64,000 nt of DNA from Pithys albifrons albifrons (lineage: Eukaryota; Chordata; Aves; Passeriformes; Thamnophilidae): positions 91,621,560-91,685,559 of the forward strand of contig NC_092459.1 of the NCBI RefSeq assembly GCF_047495875.1, given 5' to 3'. A model generated the notes under the pieces. It saw only the letters and a program-made list of their open reading frames with translations, was not told the origin of the DNA and did no database searches. Of this stretch, positions 24,385 to 37,091 are shown one piece after another (the first letter of the stretch is position 1; each line of letters opens with the position of its first letter). The position numbers and the translations under genes were made by a program.

Positions 24385-27300
24385 CTAGCATAAACTACAC
24401 TCACTTCTTCCTAATATTGAGGCATCTCAGAGTTTTAATGGCCTAATATCACACCTCTAGGCAGTAGTTTGCTTTATGGCAGCCTTAACTCATCTACTTG
24501 CTATTCAGAGTCCCCAGTCCAACATACTGCCTCCACTGTGCCAGCAAACTGCAGATCTCTGGACACATTTAGTTGTAGCCTGTTTGTCCAGACCCACCTC
24601 CAGAAAAGTTCAGGGAGCAGAAATATACTCCATGAGGCTCTGGAACTGTTTTTTCACAGGCTGCTTCTTTCCTCACTGTCACAGTGGAAATCCAGACCAA
24701 AGTAATGCTTCCAACAAACCTTTCCAGGGATGGGACTAAAGGAAAGTGGTTTTCATATTGCTGCATGGACGGTCTGCCTCAGACAACACTTCTATGAGCT
24801 TCCAGTCACCTGGCAAAAGTTGTCTCCATCCTCATCTATGCACTCCCTGTGCTGCCTCACTCAAGTTATACCCAGGGATGGCATATTAATAGGTAGCCTT
24901 TCTGTGTGTGTTTAACTTCTGAGGCTGATCACTGGAACATGACAGCCATTGCAATTGTATAAACTTGGAAGGGGGGAAGTAAATAATCATAACAAAGACA
25001 ATTGTCAAGAATAAGAAGATTTTCCTTTTAGTATAATAATAATGTAATTAATTATCAAAGTAGAAAAAATACCAATGGATCATCAAGACTAAATGTCTGG
25101 AGACTGCAATTCCTTCTTATATAGGAGTGCCCTCTGCAGTCTAATTCCTGGGGAGAGATGCTGTGCCAGCTCACATGATGCTATGCCAGAGGAAATCAGG
25201 AATAAATTGCTCAAATCCAGTGCAGAAAGTCAGGATGTGAAGCCATAATGAACATCTGAAGCATGGTATTCACAGTACTAATACACCATTCCTGAGACAA
25301 AGTGCTAACCCCTTTTCTCTGACAGACAAGCTGAAAGACTGGTGCACACTATAGTAGTGAGTTTTCAAATGTGAATATTGCAGCTAAGAAGTAACAACTT
25401 TTATCATTGCTGCTTAGACATGGTGCAGTTTACTCTGTGTGTTAAAGCTTAGCAGAAACTGTAAAGCGATCTTCAGGAATGCTCTTCAAGGGGGACATTG
25501 TCTGTATCCTTTCATGATTTTAAGCTCTAAAGCTGGTCACATGCTGCCATAATATTTTTGCTGGCAGGTAGCAACTTGCTTTTCATCAGTGCCTTATGGA
25601 AGTAACCCAAGCGTTAAGATGTGACCTCATTTCTAAACACACAGGTTTCTCAATCAGCTGTAAACTTTACAGGAGCATCATTTCTGCTTGTATAATGCTG
25701 TAAAGAAATTACTATTTTTAATTTTTAAAAAATGGTGTGTAAAAGAATATTTAATTTGGGAGGGAAAAAGCCCTAAGCCTCTAAAAGTTTATACTGCCTC
25801 CAATTACTTTTCATGCCTCACTATGTGTCCGGGAGTACTTCATTATACCAGGTCACCAACTTTGACATCTCTAACCTCACAATAATGGTCCTTTTTGTAA
25901 TGTACCAAAATTGAAAATCAGTTTAGTTTATGTTCTCACTAGGTTCATGGCTCTGGTGCCTAATATATTGCTGACTTGTAGGTCAGCATTACTCTCTAGT
26001 AAGGAATATTAAATAGCCACAACATATATTAGAGGGGGTGAAAAAGGTTCAGCTCAAGTTTGCAGTGTAGTTCACATTAGTTAGTGCTTTAAAAACTCAG
26101 CAAGTTGCATAATGTTTCCACTTATCCATGAAATTGTGGCATGATTCATAACACAGGCATCTTTAAATGATTTGTAGTCCACTATTTAAGTATGTATTCC
26201 ACATACATAAATACTTCCTGGGTTTGTACACATGATTGGTGCTAGTAAGTTTCATAAAAGAGGCACAATAGTGCCTGACCTTTATTACTGTGGCAAGAAG
26301 TTTATACATCTAATGGAAACCCCCAAAAAAGCCAACAGGAATGGTGTAATATAAAGCACCTCTGTTTGGAAAAGATATTTTTGGAGCTTATTTGGAGTGT
26401 GAATGCTATTCCCCTCCATCAAAAACTTCTTTCCACTCCCAGTACTCTCTGTGCTTTCTGTAAATTTCATGAACTGTGTTCTTAAAATTAACATTAGCTT
26501 GTGGGATACAGTGTGTGACTGCTTCTAGCTGGATTGCTCCTTGATGCTGCTAGTTCCTGAAATCTATTTGGGAAAGAAATTGTACTAGAGCTGGGGGACT
26601 CGCCTTACCAGTGGACATACCAGCCTTCAGTAACAATACTGTTTTTGAGGTTTTCTTTTAACGGAGTAATGTTGGAAAAGAGAGGATATTCATAGCTGTC
26701 TGGAAGCTGAAGGATGATTAGTTGTTCAGAAAAAAACCCCCATGTTATTTCTCCACCCATGATACATCTCCAATGTCTGGTAAATTTTTTGTAAGAAAAC
26801 CGAAGATGCTAAGTTGACAAGAACAAAAAAAAAAAGCTGCAGCAGATCCAAGAATAGATGTGTTCAGGCAACGGTCTTCTAAAACAAATACTTTGGCCTG
26901 AAGCTTTGGACTGTTCCTGAGGAGTCCTTTTTGAATTATTTATTCTTCCAGTCAGATTTTTTGGGAGCGCCAAATGAAGTTTCACTGAACTACCATCACT
27001 CAGAGAATTCAGTAACTACCATGTTCTCTCAGAACTTTAACTGACCTACCAAGGCAGCGTGTCTCCTTAGCACTCCTTGCTGCATGTTTGTGCAATCACA
27101 GCCAGTAAACTGGTGTGTGCATCTATCCTGCAAATATAAAATGCAAAATATGGCATGAGTCACACTGAGGCATGAACATGGTATCTTTTATAAAAAACTG
27201 CGAGACACATTGTCTGGAATCAAGTTCTTGCAGAACAAGATTCAGCTTCCCTGTCCCAGTGTGGTGTGCGTGGATTTGTGATGGATGCTACTGTTATGCC

Positions 27301-30300
27301 ATGAGGTGATGTCTGTGAAGTCTCCACATAGACTCAAGTGACAGAGCACCACTGCTGCAATGGCATTTGTGGCACAAGCCACATGCTCCACATTGCCAGT
27401 TCTATGCAACAGCCAGAGAGGATCCTCTGGGAATTATCTATAGGCAGACTAAGGGCTACAGAAGGGGATGATGCAAAGAACCATGCCTTCACCTCCAAAA
27501 CCCACCCTCCAGCACAAAATCCTTGTGGATTCATTACCCTGAAGGCAAGACAGCAGTAGTTTCATGTTTTTTTTTATCAATACCCTTTAATGTGGTATTT
27601 TTAATCCCTAATACAGGTGTGATTAGTTCTTTTAAAGTCATTGGAACTCTTAGCACAAGTGAAAACACTACCAGATCATAACCTTTTTATTAGCAGTATG
27701 TTGTTATAAGCTTGTTAAAGGACTCACTGAGTGAAATAATATAAGCTGATTCAAATGAGTCAGATGAGGCAGTGATCACAACAGACAGTTGGCCAGTGTC
27801 TGTGAATCTGTTGAAGTCCCAACTAAATAAGAGAATAAGACACTTTTTAGTTCTAATTTCTCTGATATCTTTTGAAAAGAAAAATACTTACACTTAAATA
27901 AAAAGTACTTTCTGCAGAAAAAAAAACCCAACAAAGCAAACAAACCCTTTGAATACTGTGTTTCTCTTTGAAAGTTTCTTCTTTGTTGTCCCTTAGCTAC
28001 TTTGTTTTCACAAGGTGGAAAGTAAAGCAACAGGCAACCCACTATTTTGTTTTACCATTATGATGGTGGAAACTTTCAGCTTCAGTCAAAACATTGATGT
28101 ATTTGTTGGAGCTTATTATTTAAATAGAAACCAATGTTTTCTCACTGAAACAGCCTAATTTTTCATATGGATATTTATATTGATATGAACTGTTTTATGT
28201 TCTTGAATTTTGATTCCATGATTAATATACTTTTTTACTGTCTATTCCTTCCCTCACACTTTTTTTTTTTTAAATCAGTTGTCCCTTTCCTCTATTGTTA
28301 TGCAAAATCATCTAAAGGACATAGGGTCTCAACTGAGCAAAACAAGTTGCCTGGTATGCAGACTTTTCCACTCAAATATCTCAAATAAAACTCTGTGACA
28401 TTTTGTAGGCAAATCCCAAAGTCCTGAAGCATGTTCCTCATGCAGTGTACTGCTTAATGACCTTGTTCACCACAGCTGGGCCCAACTGCGCTTCCCTCAT
28501 AGTCTGATTGCCTAACAAGCATCTGGACTGATGACATGCAGCTTTGGACTCACCTCTTTCATGAGACAGTATGTTAACACTTTGCATGGAAAAAATTGTC
28601 ACTTGGTCCAAATATCCTGACTTCCCTACATATCTATCAGAATAATTTCCTTGAAAATTTATTTTCTTGGTCAGCAAGGTAAGGACATAGTCCTTTTTCT
28701 TTCCTTTTTTTGTCTCTGAAATCTTATATATAATACTTGTGAGCAGTCAGAGACAAGAGAGAACAACGGACTCTACATGAACACAGCAGTTGCCTATAAA
28801 TGACACTTTTACTAGTTCAGAATATATGACATTGCAGGCAGAAATGTTCAGATAAAATTATAAACAAACAATCAAAATCATTACTGCAACTTGAGAACCA
28901 GCTAGAGAGTACTTGGACATAAATCACTTTGAGCAGAAACACAAAGGAAATATTTCTGAAATGTTGGCTGGCAGCCACTTTAAAAAAGGTATTTTTATTT
29001 TTTTTTTTTAGGTGTACCATAGAGAAAGGCACGCCACTTCTGGCTGACATTTTTTTTTCCCCCTGAAGATCACAATATTTTCAGTCAACACTTTGGTTTT
29101 CTGTACATTAGAGTGTGTATTTATGAGAAAAATAACAGCTCAAATCCTCATTACTCCTCATAATTTCAGAATTATAGCTGCTGTACGTGACCTTCCCAAC
29201 CACAACACTACACTAATCAGCCAGTGCAGGAGTCTCTCACTATGACAGAGCCTGCTGAGCATTTCTGTAAGAATGTTTTGGGGAGGGCATAGGCCTGACA
29301 AGGCACAAAATCAACTCCCAGAGGCCTTGGGCTTTGGGGACCATGAGAGAGAGGCTACCTATGAAAGGCTACCTATTGAAGTGGGGGCCAAATCCACTGT
29401 CTGACTTCAGTTTTGGGACCTACCTGTATTGCACTGTGTGCACCATGGCACTCACATGGCTGAGTTCAGGAGATTTGCTCTGCTGCATTGACTGCAGAAG
29501 TACTATCTTTCAACAAAATGCTTTAGGAAGTTCACAGTCCTGGTTTCTTGTCAGCCTTGGGTGTAACAGAGTATTGTAAAGGAGAAGCCTGGGTCTTCCA
29601 CTGCAGTAGTCATTAAGGGTCACCCCCAGGAAGCTCCGGGAACAGAGAAGGACAAAGTAGGATCTGGGGGGAGAAGGAGAAGAGGGCAGTGTCTGGGTCA
29701 CTCATGGCATAGGGGCATTGGACCTAAACTGTCCACATTATAGAGCAATTAGGAATGTTGTTCAGTATCTGCAAGGATACTTTTCTGTGATTGCCACTTT
29801 TCTTTCTGCTCTCCGTAAGTTCAAAGGGATAGAGGACAAAGCTATCTCCTCACATCCATCCATGCTCCTCCTGGTACTAGTGCATAGGCAGGGATCCCCA
29901 GGGGGGGCTATCCCCACCAAGGCAGAGAGGCAGAAATCTCCAAGAAGATGTGATCCAGTGTCTGTTTCATGCAGGATGTCAAAATTTCCTCTGACTTTCA
30001 GCTGTGCCTACTATGCACAGTCCTGCTTTGTCACTAGTTTGCAGAAAGTGGGACTTTTGCCTTCATGTGTTCCTGTAATACACTCAGTACCCTGCAGCAG
30101 AGTGATGGAAAGTCCAAGAAAGGGCAGCCTACATGCATTTGGTAAAATCAATGCTAAACTAGAAAAAAAGTCCCCTTTCTAAGGATGTGGGTATTCTTGA
30201 CATTTCTTTAAAGCAAACTGTAATGCACGCTGAACAATGTTCACAGGCCTGCTAAGGCTTCAGTAACTTAGTTATGCTTTATTCTCTTTCTAATCCACCC

Positions 30301-31853
30301 ACATACATGTTTTACCAATTTAAACTTTTTATAGATCCTCCTAAAGTATTTTCTGCTGTGCTTTGCTCTTAACATGACATTTGGTTTTCTTGCTTCAATC
30401 CTTGCTCAAGTACTGGGTGCCTTCCTATGTCTATGTAACGTTGTGCAAGACTGATTCTGTACCTGAGTGTGGAGCAGAGCTAAAAGGAATAAAGAAGAAG
30501 GAATAAAAGGACTTCACTCTGTGCCACACTTCTGCCTGGCTCTTCTGTACAAAATATATAACACTGATTGCAGAGCTTTGGTCCTTGCTTGCCAATAAAT
30601 TACTGGAAGTAGACATAAAAGATGTAAATGGAATCATACTTTAATGAAAACTAAAGTGCTTATAACTTAAGGAATTTGTTACAAAGCAGAACCAATGCTA
30701 ATTGTACAAATAGGTCCAGGCACACACTCCTACAAGTGTAAAGGACAGATCTTTAAGAAAGATCAAGGCCATATTCTCTTTTTTGTACAGAGTGATTAAA
30801 GAGATATGCTAATATAATTAAGTACTATATAAGCATATTTTAAGTGAAGCATCAAAAAAGTCATACCAGCTTACATTTCAAATCAGGAATAATCAGAATC
30901 ATTTTGAGTCCTATTATTTTCAGCTGTGAGACAACAGCTGATTCCAATGGGCTCTATATCACTGAAAGCCTGTGAAGTGGTTTCCAAGACAAAGTTTAGA
31001 TCTTTGCTAAGCTAATATATCCATTCATCCTACAGAGCTTCTTCCTGAGCTAAAATTCTTCTTTGTATTTGAGTGGTATAATCCCTCATCAACTCAAAAC
31101 CATACTCCCTAGAAAAGCACTGAATTTCAAGAATAACAGAAAAACCTGGAGACTTAGAAATAAAATTATGGACTTTTTTAGTTGATAATTGTCACTACCT
31201 CCCATAAGATTCTTGTGCTGAGTTGAGCTGATTATAAAATAAAAGGAATGTATTTCCTAGAAAAATGGAAAGGCTGTCTTAAAGAAAGATGCTTTTCAGA
31301 TCTAAAATGCAACAGTTGAATTCTATTTCCAAATCAAAATCATAAACTAATCAGATTTACATAAGAAAAAGCAACATGTAAAATGCATGAAGTTTTTATT
31401 AAAGAAAATTATTTCTGGCAGTTGCACCACTTGAGATAAGGGGCGATGAAGACATGAGCAAGTACCTTGGCATCACTTGGTGTGAGCTTGGAGCTCTGCC
31501 TAGCAACATTTCTAAAATGAATCAAAGCTCATCTGGCACCCTGCTTAATCTTTAGCTAATGCATACATTGGGACTCAGACTTCCCCTTTGTGTTATGATG
31601 TTCCCATCACACTAATGATTGTTTCAATTCAGCATGGCATATAAAGTGGAGAATATTTAGGAAGTTATACCCATGGGCAGAGTAATGAACATATCTACAC
31701 TAAAAGTCATAGTGAGATGTTCATTTATGTTGGTCATAATTGTGCAATAGAAGATCAGAGTCTGTTAACAGCTTGGGCACAATAAATAAAGCACACTCCA
31801 TATTCTCTCCACCTGAATGCTTAAACGGCACTGTAAACGTTCATTTTTATCAG

Positions 31854-31902
31854 AGTTTGCTGTATGCTGAGCTGAAGAATATGACAGTAGATTCTGTTGG
31901 AG
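31854..31902 (+). other. Candidate coding exon, first of a pair
   Basis: A T-rich acceptor (cattttttatcag-like, AG at 31852-31853) precedes 49 nt that are open in one frame only (SLLYAELKNMTVDSVG plus one base). A strong donor follows, ggag|gtaagtatt, after 31902. It ends in phase 1, which fits the unit at 32826. The peptide is not recognised. Confidence 0.18.
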
Positions 31903-32825
31903 GTAAGTATTGAATGGAAGGAGTGAATGTCCATTCCTGGTTATGTGTGGGGTTATGGATACCTGAAGTCCACTCAGGAGAGCATGGGGATGGATACAAG
32001 GAATCAGCTGTATGATACTGGACGGAATAATTTTTTCATACAGAGAGATGATTGTTTTAGAAATGACATTCGTTTATTCTCTACAAAACAGGAAAGACTT
32101 GCTTCAGGCAACTGAAGGAAGCAGCAATTGACCTTTATATTCTTTCTTTTCCCTGAGGGGATATAAAGCAATGAGTCAGCTTTGATTCTCCCCTCAGCCC
32201 CACTGTCAGAGAGACTGCCAAGTATATATTGGGTTCCCAAGGGCAAAAGGCCTTCAAGCAGATATTTGCGATACTTATCCCTGTGGCTAGTGCTGAAAAT
32301 TAAAGACACATGATGTTCAAACCCAAAACAACAAGCATAGCTTTCCAAAGACAACCAGCTGCTTCACTGGAAACTGCCAAATCAAACAATTAGGAATTCA
32401 GAAAGGATATTCACATGGTCTGCTTTTTCCTTGGACGGTTTAGAATTCTCCACCAAGAGAGGAGACAACTTTGATATTTCAGAAAAACTATAAGAGTGAT
32501 TATTCATCACTGGCTTTGTCCAGCTGGGGAGGTAAGGGTAAGTATCTGTTTTGAAAGAAAAAATAGCTGAAGCTTCCTCAATCAGCAAGGCAGCTCATGA
32601 AACACATTCTGAGAAAATACCATTAAAGACAAGCTGTTATGTAGGTTAACCATCACTATCAAAACTGGGAGGACTTGACATGATATGATTTTTTCAAATG
32701 GTTTTATAAAGGAAAGTGAGAGGGATGGACACAAATTAAGTTGCCTCTTTCTGCTAAGCTTCACATACATACAGATACTACTTTGGTGATGTGAATTAGA
32801 ATGCATAACAACCCCATTCCTACAG

Positions 32826-32884
32826 TCAGATTAAAAGTAAGGCAGACTGTGGAGTCAGCACCATTCAGAAGAATCACTCCTGAG
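32826..32884 (+). other. Candidate coding exon, second of a pair
   Basis: The acceptor ccccattcctacag ends at 32825 and the donor ctgag|gtaaga follows 32884. Of the three frames only the one starting in phase 1 is open (RLKVRQTVESAPFRRITPE). Joining to the unit at 31854-31902 across a 923-bp intron keeps the frame and creates a Val codon. No further exon of the chain was found on either side. Confidence 0.18.
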
Positions 32885-33972
32885 GTAAGACAAAATTAAC
32901 CTGTTACATAAAGCAAACCACCTCATATGCAAGCTTGTGAAAGAACTCCAAAACTGACATTACTAAACTTCTCAAAAGCATAGTATTTCCGTATACCATC
33001 TTTTCATCTTCCAATGTAGTTGTAGTATACTGTGCTTCTTCCAGTGACTATCATTCTCATACTTAATTTCAGTAGTTGATGGTGAATGACTAAAGCCTAC
33101 AAAATTAAAATAACCCTGAAGTTCACCAAATGCCCAATTCTACACATATGTCAATACCTTGGCAGAAATTGTAGAAAATGTTACAAAAGCAAGAGCAAAA
33201 CTAGTTGTTTCACACAGCTCTAAAACCCCATAAAAAGTCTTGCCAGAGAAACACCATTCAGGCTGAAAAAGATAAAGATTTTTAAAATGCAGTACTTAAA
33301 AAAGCTAACAACAAATGAATTGTGTACCAGCTGCTGGTACAGATGCTCAAATTCATAACAAGTTCTTCACCTATGGATAGCAAAGCATCAGGACATGAAC
33401 CTTGTCGAAACCTCATTTAACTCTTGACCTAGACCGTGATCAAATCTTTTGAGGGCATGACTTTCTACACAGTTTCTAAACTCCCTGATTCTATCGGAGT
33501 TGAACACTCTCAGAAAAAAACAATCCTTTCTGGAAAGCTGTTGAATGCTTCTTGCTATTTCACCAAGTGCTATCCTATCACTCAAGAAGTTATACTGAGT
33601 ATTCCACTGTCAGTTTTAGAAATCCGCCTAGTTCTTCAAAATGAAAATTCTATCTCAGATCTTACCAGAATACTATCACAGGGCCCTAAATGCAAATAAG
33701 AAGAGAGCACACCATCAGAGCTTCAGCAAAGCCAGCTCTTTAATTTATAATAATTCAAATATTTTTGGCTCGAAAAATAATCTGAGTAGTGAGTGCAACT
33801 CTATTTGTATTGCTTCAAAAGAGAAAACATATTACTCAAATAAGCTGAGTGAGGGAAAGAGAGCAAAAATATGAAGGACTGATGGGGAAGGAAAAGGCAA
33901 AATTATTGTAGCTGTATCTATTACTAATAATTAATTTTATATATACAGCTAGATGAATAAGATGAAAAGAAA

Positions 33973-34676
33973 TGTGCAGGTTTAAAGGTAAACCGGCAGG
34001 AGAAATGGACCCACCAAAAGAGAGACTATGTCAGAGTTACAATTTAATGAAAGATATTACAATAAATACACTGACACAAAGAGAAATTGCTTTCAACTCA
34101 CAAAAACCCAGCAGTATAACCCAGTGTCCTGAGGCACAAACCAAAGGGGTTTGTTAGCCCTTGTGCTGAGACCAACGTGGTTCCCCCCAGTTCAAAGCAA
34201 AAGGAAGTGAAGAACCTGTTGGTGCAGGTGATGGTGGTAGTCTTGTTGAGAGTGGTGGTCATAGTCTGGTTGGGGTTCTGGTCCTCCCAATCTGGCGAGT
34301 GGTCCCGAGGTCTTGAAACCCCCATATTATGTACCCTCAGGTCCAGGTGGGAGTACACAGTACCTCCCCCAGGGTGGGGAGTTACACAGTAGGTGATCTG
34401 ACTCTGTGAGTCATGGGGTATTTTGGAATCATTGATGGCCCATTAGCACCCTCAGGCTGGGTGTGGAGGTGCTAATGACTTGCTGGAAGAGAGTTGCTAC
34501 AGCTTTTATCTCACAGGCTTCTTTCACACCCTGAGGGGGTCAGGTGTGCCCTGGGCAACTGCTGCAAATGGTCCATTGTTAACAGTTCTTGGGAAATGAA
34601 TAGCGAGTGTAGAATACATAGCTTTGATCACCCACACACACAGTGATAAACTGGTCCCATCTGCTGAACTAGGACA
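33973..34676 (-). mobile_element. Solo LTR of an avian ERVL-like retrovirus, minus orientation
   Basis: Read on the minus strand, the 704-bp element starts TGTCCTAGTTCAGCAG and ends CCTTTAAACCTGCACA. Near its 3' end are a polyadenylation hexamer ATTAAA (plus-strand tttaat at 34043-34048) and a TCTCTCTTTTGGTGGGTCC phrase that I associate with bird LTRs. Flanks are agaaa (33968-33972) and agaag (34677-34681), a 5-bp duplication with one mismatch, as expected for an ERVL-like insertion. It carries no internal retroviral genes. The 86-codon open frame inside it (34098-34358, minus) is LTR sequence, not a gene. Confidence 0.78.
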
Positions 34677-36936
34677 AGAAGGCAAGAAGAAAAATATATT
34701 AGTGCTCAAGATAAGAAAAGACATCTGTAAGGCGCTGATCTTCACAGCTTTTTCCAGATCATTTTAAGTGATCTCACATGAACTGCCTAAAAATAGAAAC
34801 TGGTAATTTAACCCCCATTCAGTGCATATTTGAACCAGTCTTTTACTTAGGCAGTTCTAATTTTCAATCAGAATCTTCCTTGCCCTTTTGCTAATAACAT
34901 TTTACACACTGCTGAATAGTTCTATGGAAAATACAGGTATTAAATTACTAATGGGGAATAAACAGTTCAGCTGAACAACATAGGTGCCTGAAAACCAAAA
35001 ACTCTTCACAGAGGTTAGCAAGAGGAAGTTTCTTAAGGTGGTATCTTCTTCAAGATGCTATTTCTTAACATGAATTTTCTTAAATAGAATTTTTTGGCAA
35101 TTTTTGATACAGTATAATATCAAACAGGCTATCTTTTCTTTTCTAGAAAAGCACCTTCTGAGAAAGGGTGGAAAAATATGCAGCATTTTGTAAAGAAACT
35201 TTCCTGAGTAGTGCAGATAGAGATATAAGTAAGTGCTGTATTTGTGAGCAGTCAGAGAATGACGGTTTCCAGCAAAGCTTTCAAAAGCATTAAATTCACT
35301 CCAAGAAAACTTCTGAAACTTGGACTTTGCCTGTGAATGTATGATACATGTCTCAAAAAATAAAACCAAAGAACCCAAGCAAAAGCACAAAACCAAGAAT
35401 AAAGTGCCATTTAGTCGGAGGAAGACTAAATAAGATCTGTTTCTAGAAGATGAAAAGCAGCTTTGCACTCTTTTGCTGCAGGCTGAAGCATACATTTTGG
35501 TTGCCTCTGTCTGAATACACTGCATTCTGACAATATGGCAAGAAGCCAATAAGATAAAACACACTGTAAGATCATATTTTGTAAATCAGAACTTTCCCAA
35601 AGTGTACTAGTAATATAACAGATCTAGAAATTAGTAAAATAAATCAGCAGTTTCCATCTTTAAAAGTTCAGTTTATGTTTAAACCTATTTACCATCATCT
35701 AATGTTATATGAAATTCATAAAAGTTATGAGTGCAACAGTTAAAGCAGCATTGAAGAGCTGGACTAGATAATTTACCTGATTAGGGACCTGGATGACTAA
35801 TATATTAGCTCTGAATGCAAATGTAAAGATAGAATTCTGCTGGTGTTATACAACCATAAATCTGGAACAACCCTTCTGAGGCCCCTGGAAATTCTGAGAT
35901 GTTAAAGGAATATAACAGAGCTCAAATCTGTTCAAAATCACTGTAATGCTATAATTCCTTCCTAAACTACATGAGATTATTTGTATTTACAGGCTCAGGA
36001 ATGGCAAGATTACAGACAAAAAATCATAAAAAGAAGGAATTCCTCAAGAAAAAAATAAAACAGATATTCAAGCTTGAATACTTTGGAGTTATAAATAATA
36101 GGAACTAATGAAATTTCCATTTTCTTTCAAACTACAGTCAACAAGCAGGTTGTGCTCCTAAATTAACTCTAGATACAAGACTTACAGAAGGACAGAGGTT
36201 GAAAACAATGAAACCTGATTAAATTAGTTTGAAAAATACCTAGTGAAATACCTATGATTAGATTATTTCATCTTTAGATCAGGGCAGCAAATTTCCCAGG
36301 GTTGTAAAACTACCTGCCTTATAACATGGATCAAACTATTTGCCATGTAAAATGAGAAACAGGTCAGCACAAAACTGACAGAATTAATTCATAGTGTACA
36401 CTTTTCCATCATACTAAATGCTGTTTCTGTGCACTGAGCCATCAGTAATCTCAATTCTTTTTCCTGTAAGTACTACATCTCTGGTTAGATCAATTTGTCC
36501 TTTCAGTGTTACTGTACTTTAATTTGCCTTGTGCTTTACACTTCCTCTGCAAGCTGCAGTTTAACAGATTTTATGAAGATGCAACTACATTAAAAAAAAT
36601 ACTATCGTGTTTGTAGTGGAGGTCTTGAGCCATCGAATATTAATCTCCTTTTAGCTATATATATTTAACTTCACAGTTTCTGTAGCTCTTCAGAGCATTG
36701 CTATGACATTTTAAAGTCACCATAAATACATGTTCCTTTATGGCAAATACTTAGCCAAGCTAATAATTTTTTATTTTTTCATTTAATCATTATTGCTGTC
36801 ACTGCAGAGCCTGAAATATGTGATAAGAAAGTAGTAAAAATAACTATAGCAGTGTCTATCAATAGAGTGCTGAAAACAGTCCTTTAACTCCTGTGCAAAA
36901 AGGTTGAAAAGTGAAGAAAAGAGAAATTACTTCATG
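34677..36936. other. Non-coding stretch between the LTR and CR1
   Basis: AT-rich unique sequence. It contains the longest ATG-type open frame of the window (168 codons, minus, 35058-35564), rich in Phe, Ser, Leu, Cys and Lys. That frame has no recognised domain and no clear splice context and is treated as chance. Confidence 0.45.
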
Positions 36937-37091
36937 CCCCATTCCTGGCAGTGTTCAAGGCCAGGTTGGATGGGGCTTTGAGCAACCTGATCTAGTGGAA
37001 GGTGTCCCTTTCCATGGTAGGAGGGGTTGGAACTAGATGATCTTTAAGGTCCCTTCCCACCCAAACCATTCTGTGATTCTATGATTCTGTG
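36937..37091 (+). mobile_element. CR1 LINE 3' end with octamer tail, plus orientation
   Basis: This is a classic CR1 terminus: ttcaaggccaggttggatgg, gagcaacctgatctagtgg, aaggtgtccctttcc, ggaactagatgatctttaagg and cccaaaccattctgtgattctatgattctgtg. The final octamer repeats (consensus ATTCTRTG) are the CR1 3' hallmark. It is cut off at the 5' end near 36937, as usual for CR1. It is the best preserved of the three copies and the strongest single sign that the DNA is avian. Confidence 0.95.

Larger units (their letters stand above)
23146..33972. other. Non-coding stretch with scattered exon-like units
   Basis: Mostly unique AT-rich sequence with a (TG)n array at 24345-24381. Exon-like plus-strand units with both splice signals and one open frame lie at 24001-24059, 31854-31902 and 32826-32884; the last two are phase-compatible and listed separately. 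The 154-codon plus-strand open frame at 29718-30182 looks like chance. I recognise no gene or transposon. Confidence 0.45.

Noticed and set aside
29718..30182. 154-codon plus-strand open frame
   Set aside because: No recognised domain and no neighbouring exon that fits; length compatible with chance.
34098..34358. 86-codon minus-strand frame rich in Thr
   Set aside because: It lies entirely within the solo LTR at 33973-34676.
35058..35564. 168-codon minus-strand open frame, the longest ATG-type frame present
   Set aside because: Low-complexity composition, no recognised motif, no clear splice or promoter context; one frame of this length is not far from chance in 64 kb of six-frame space.
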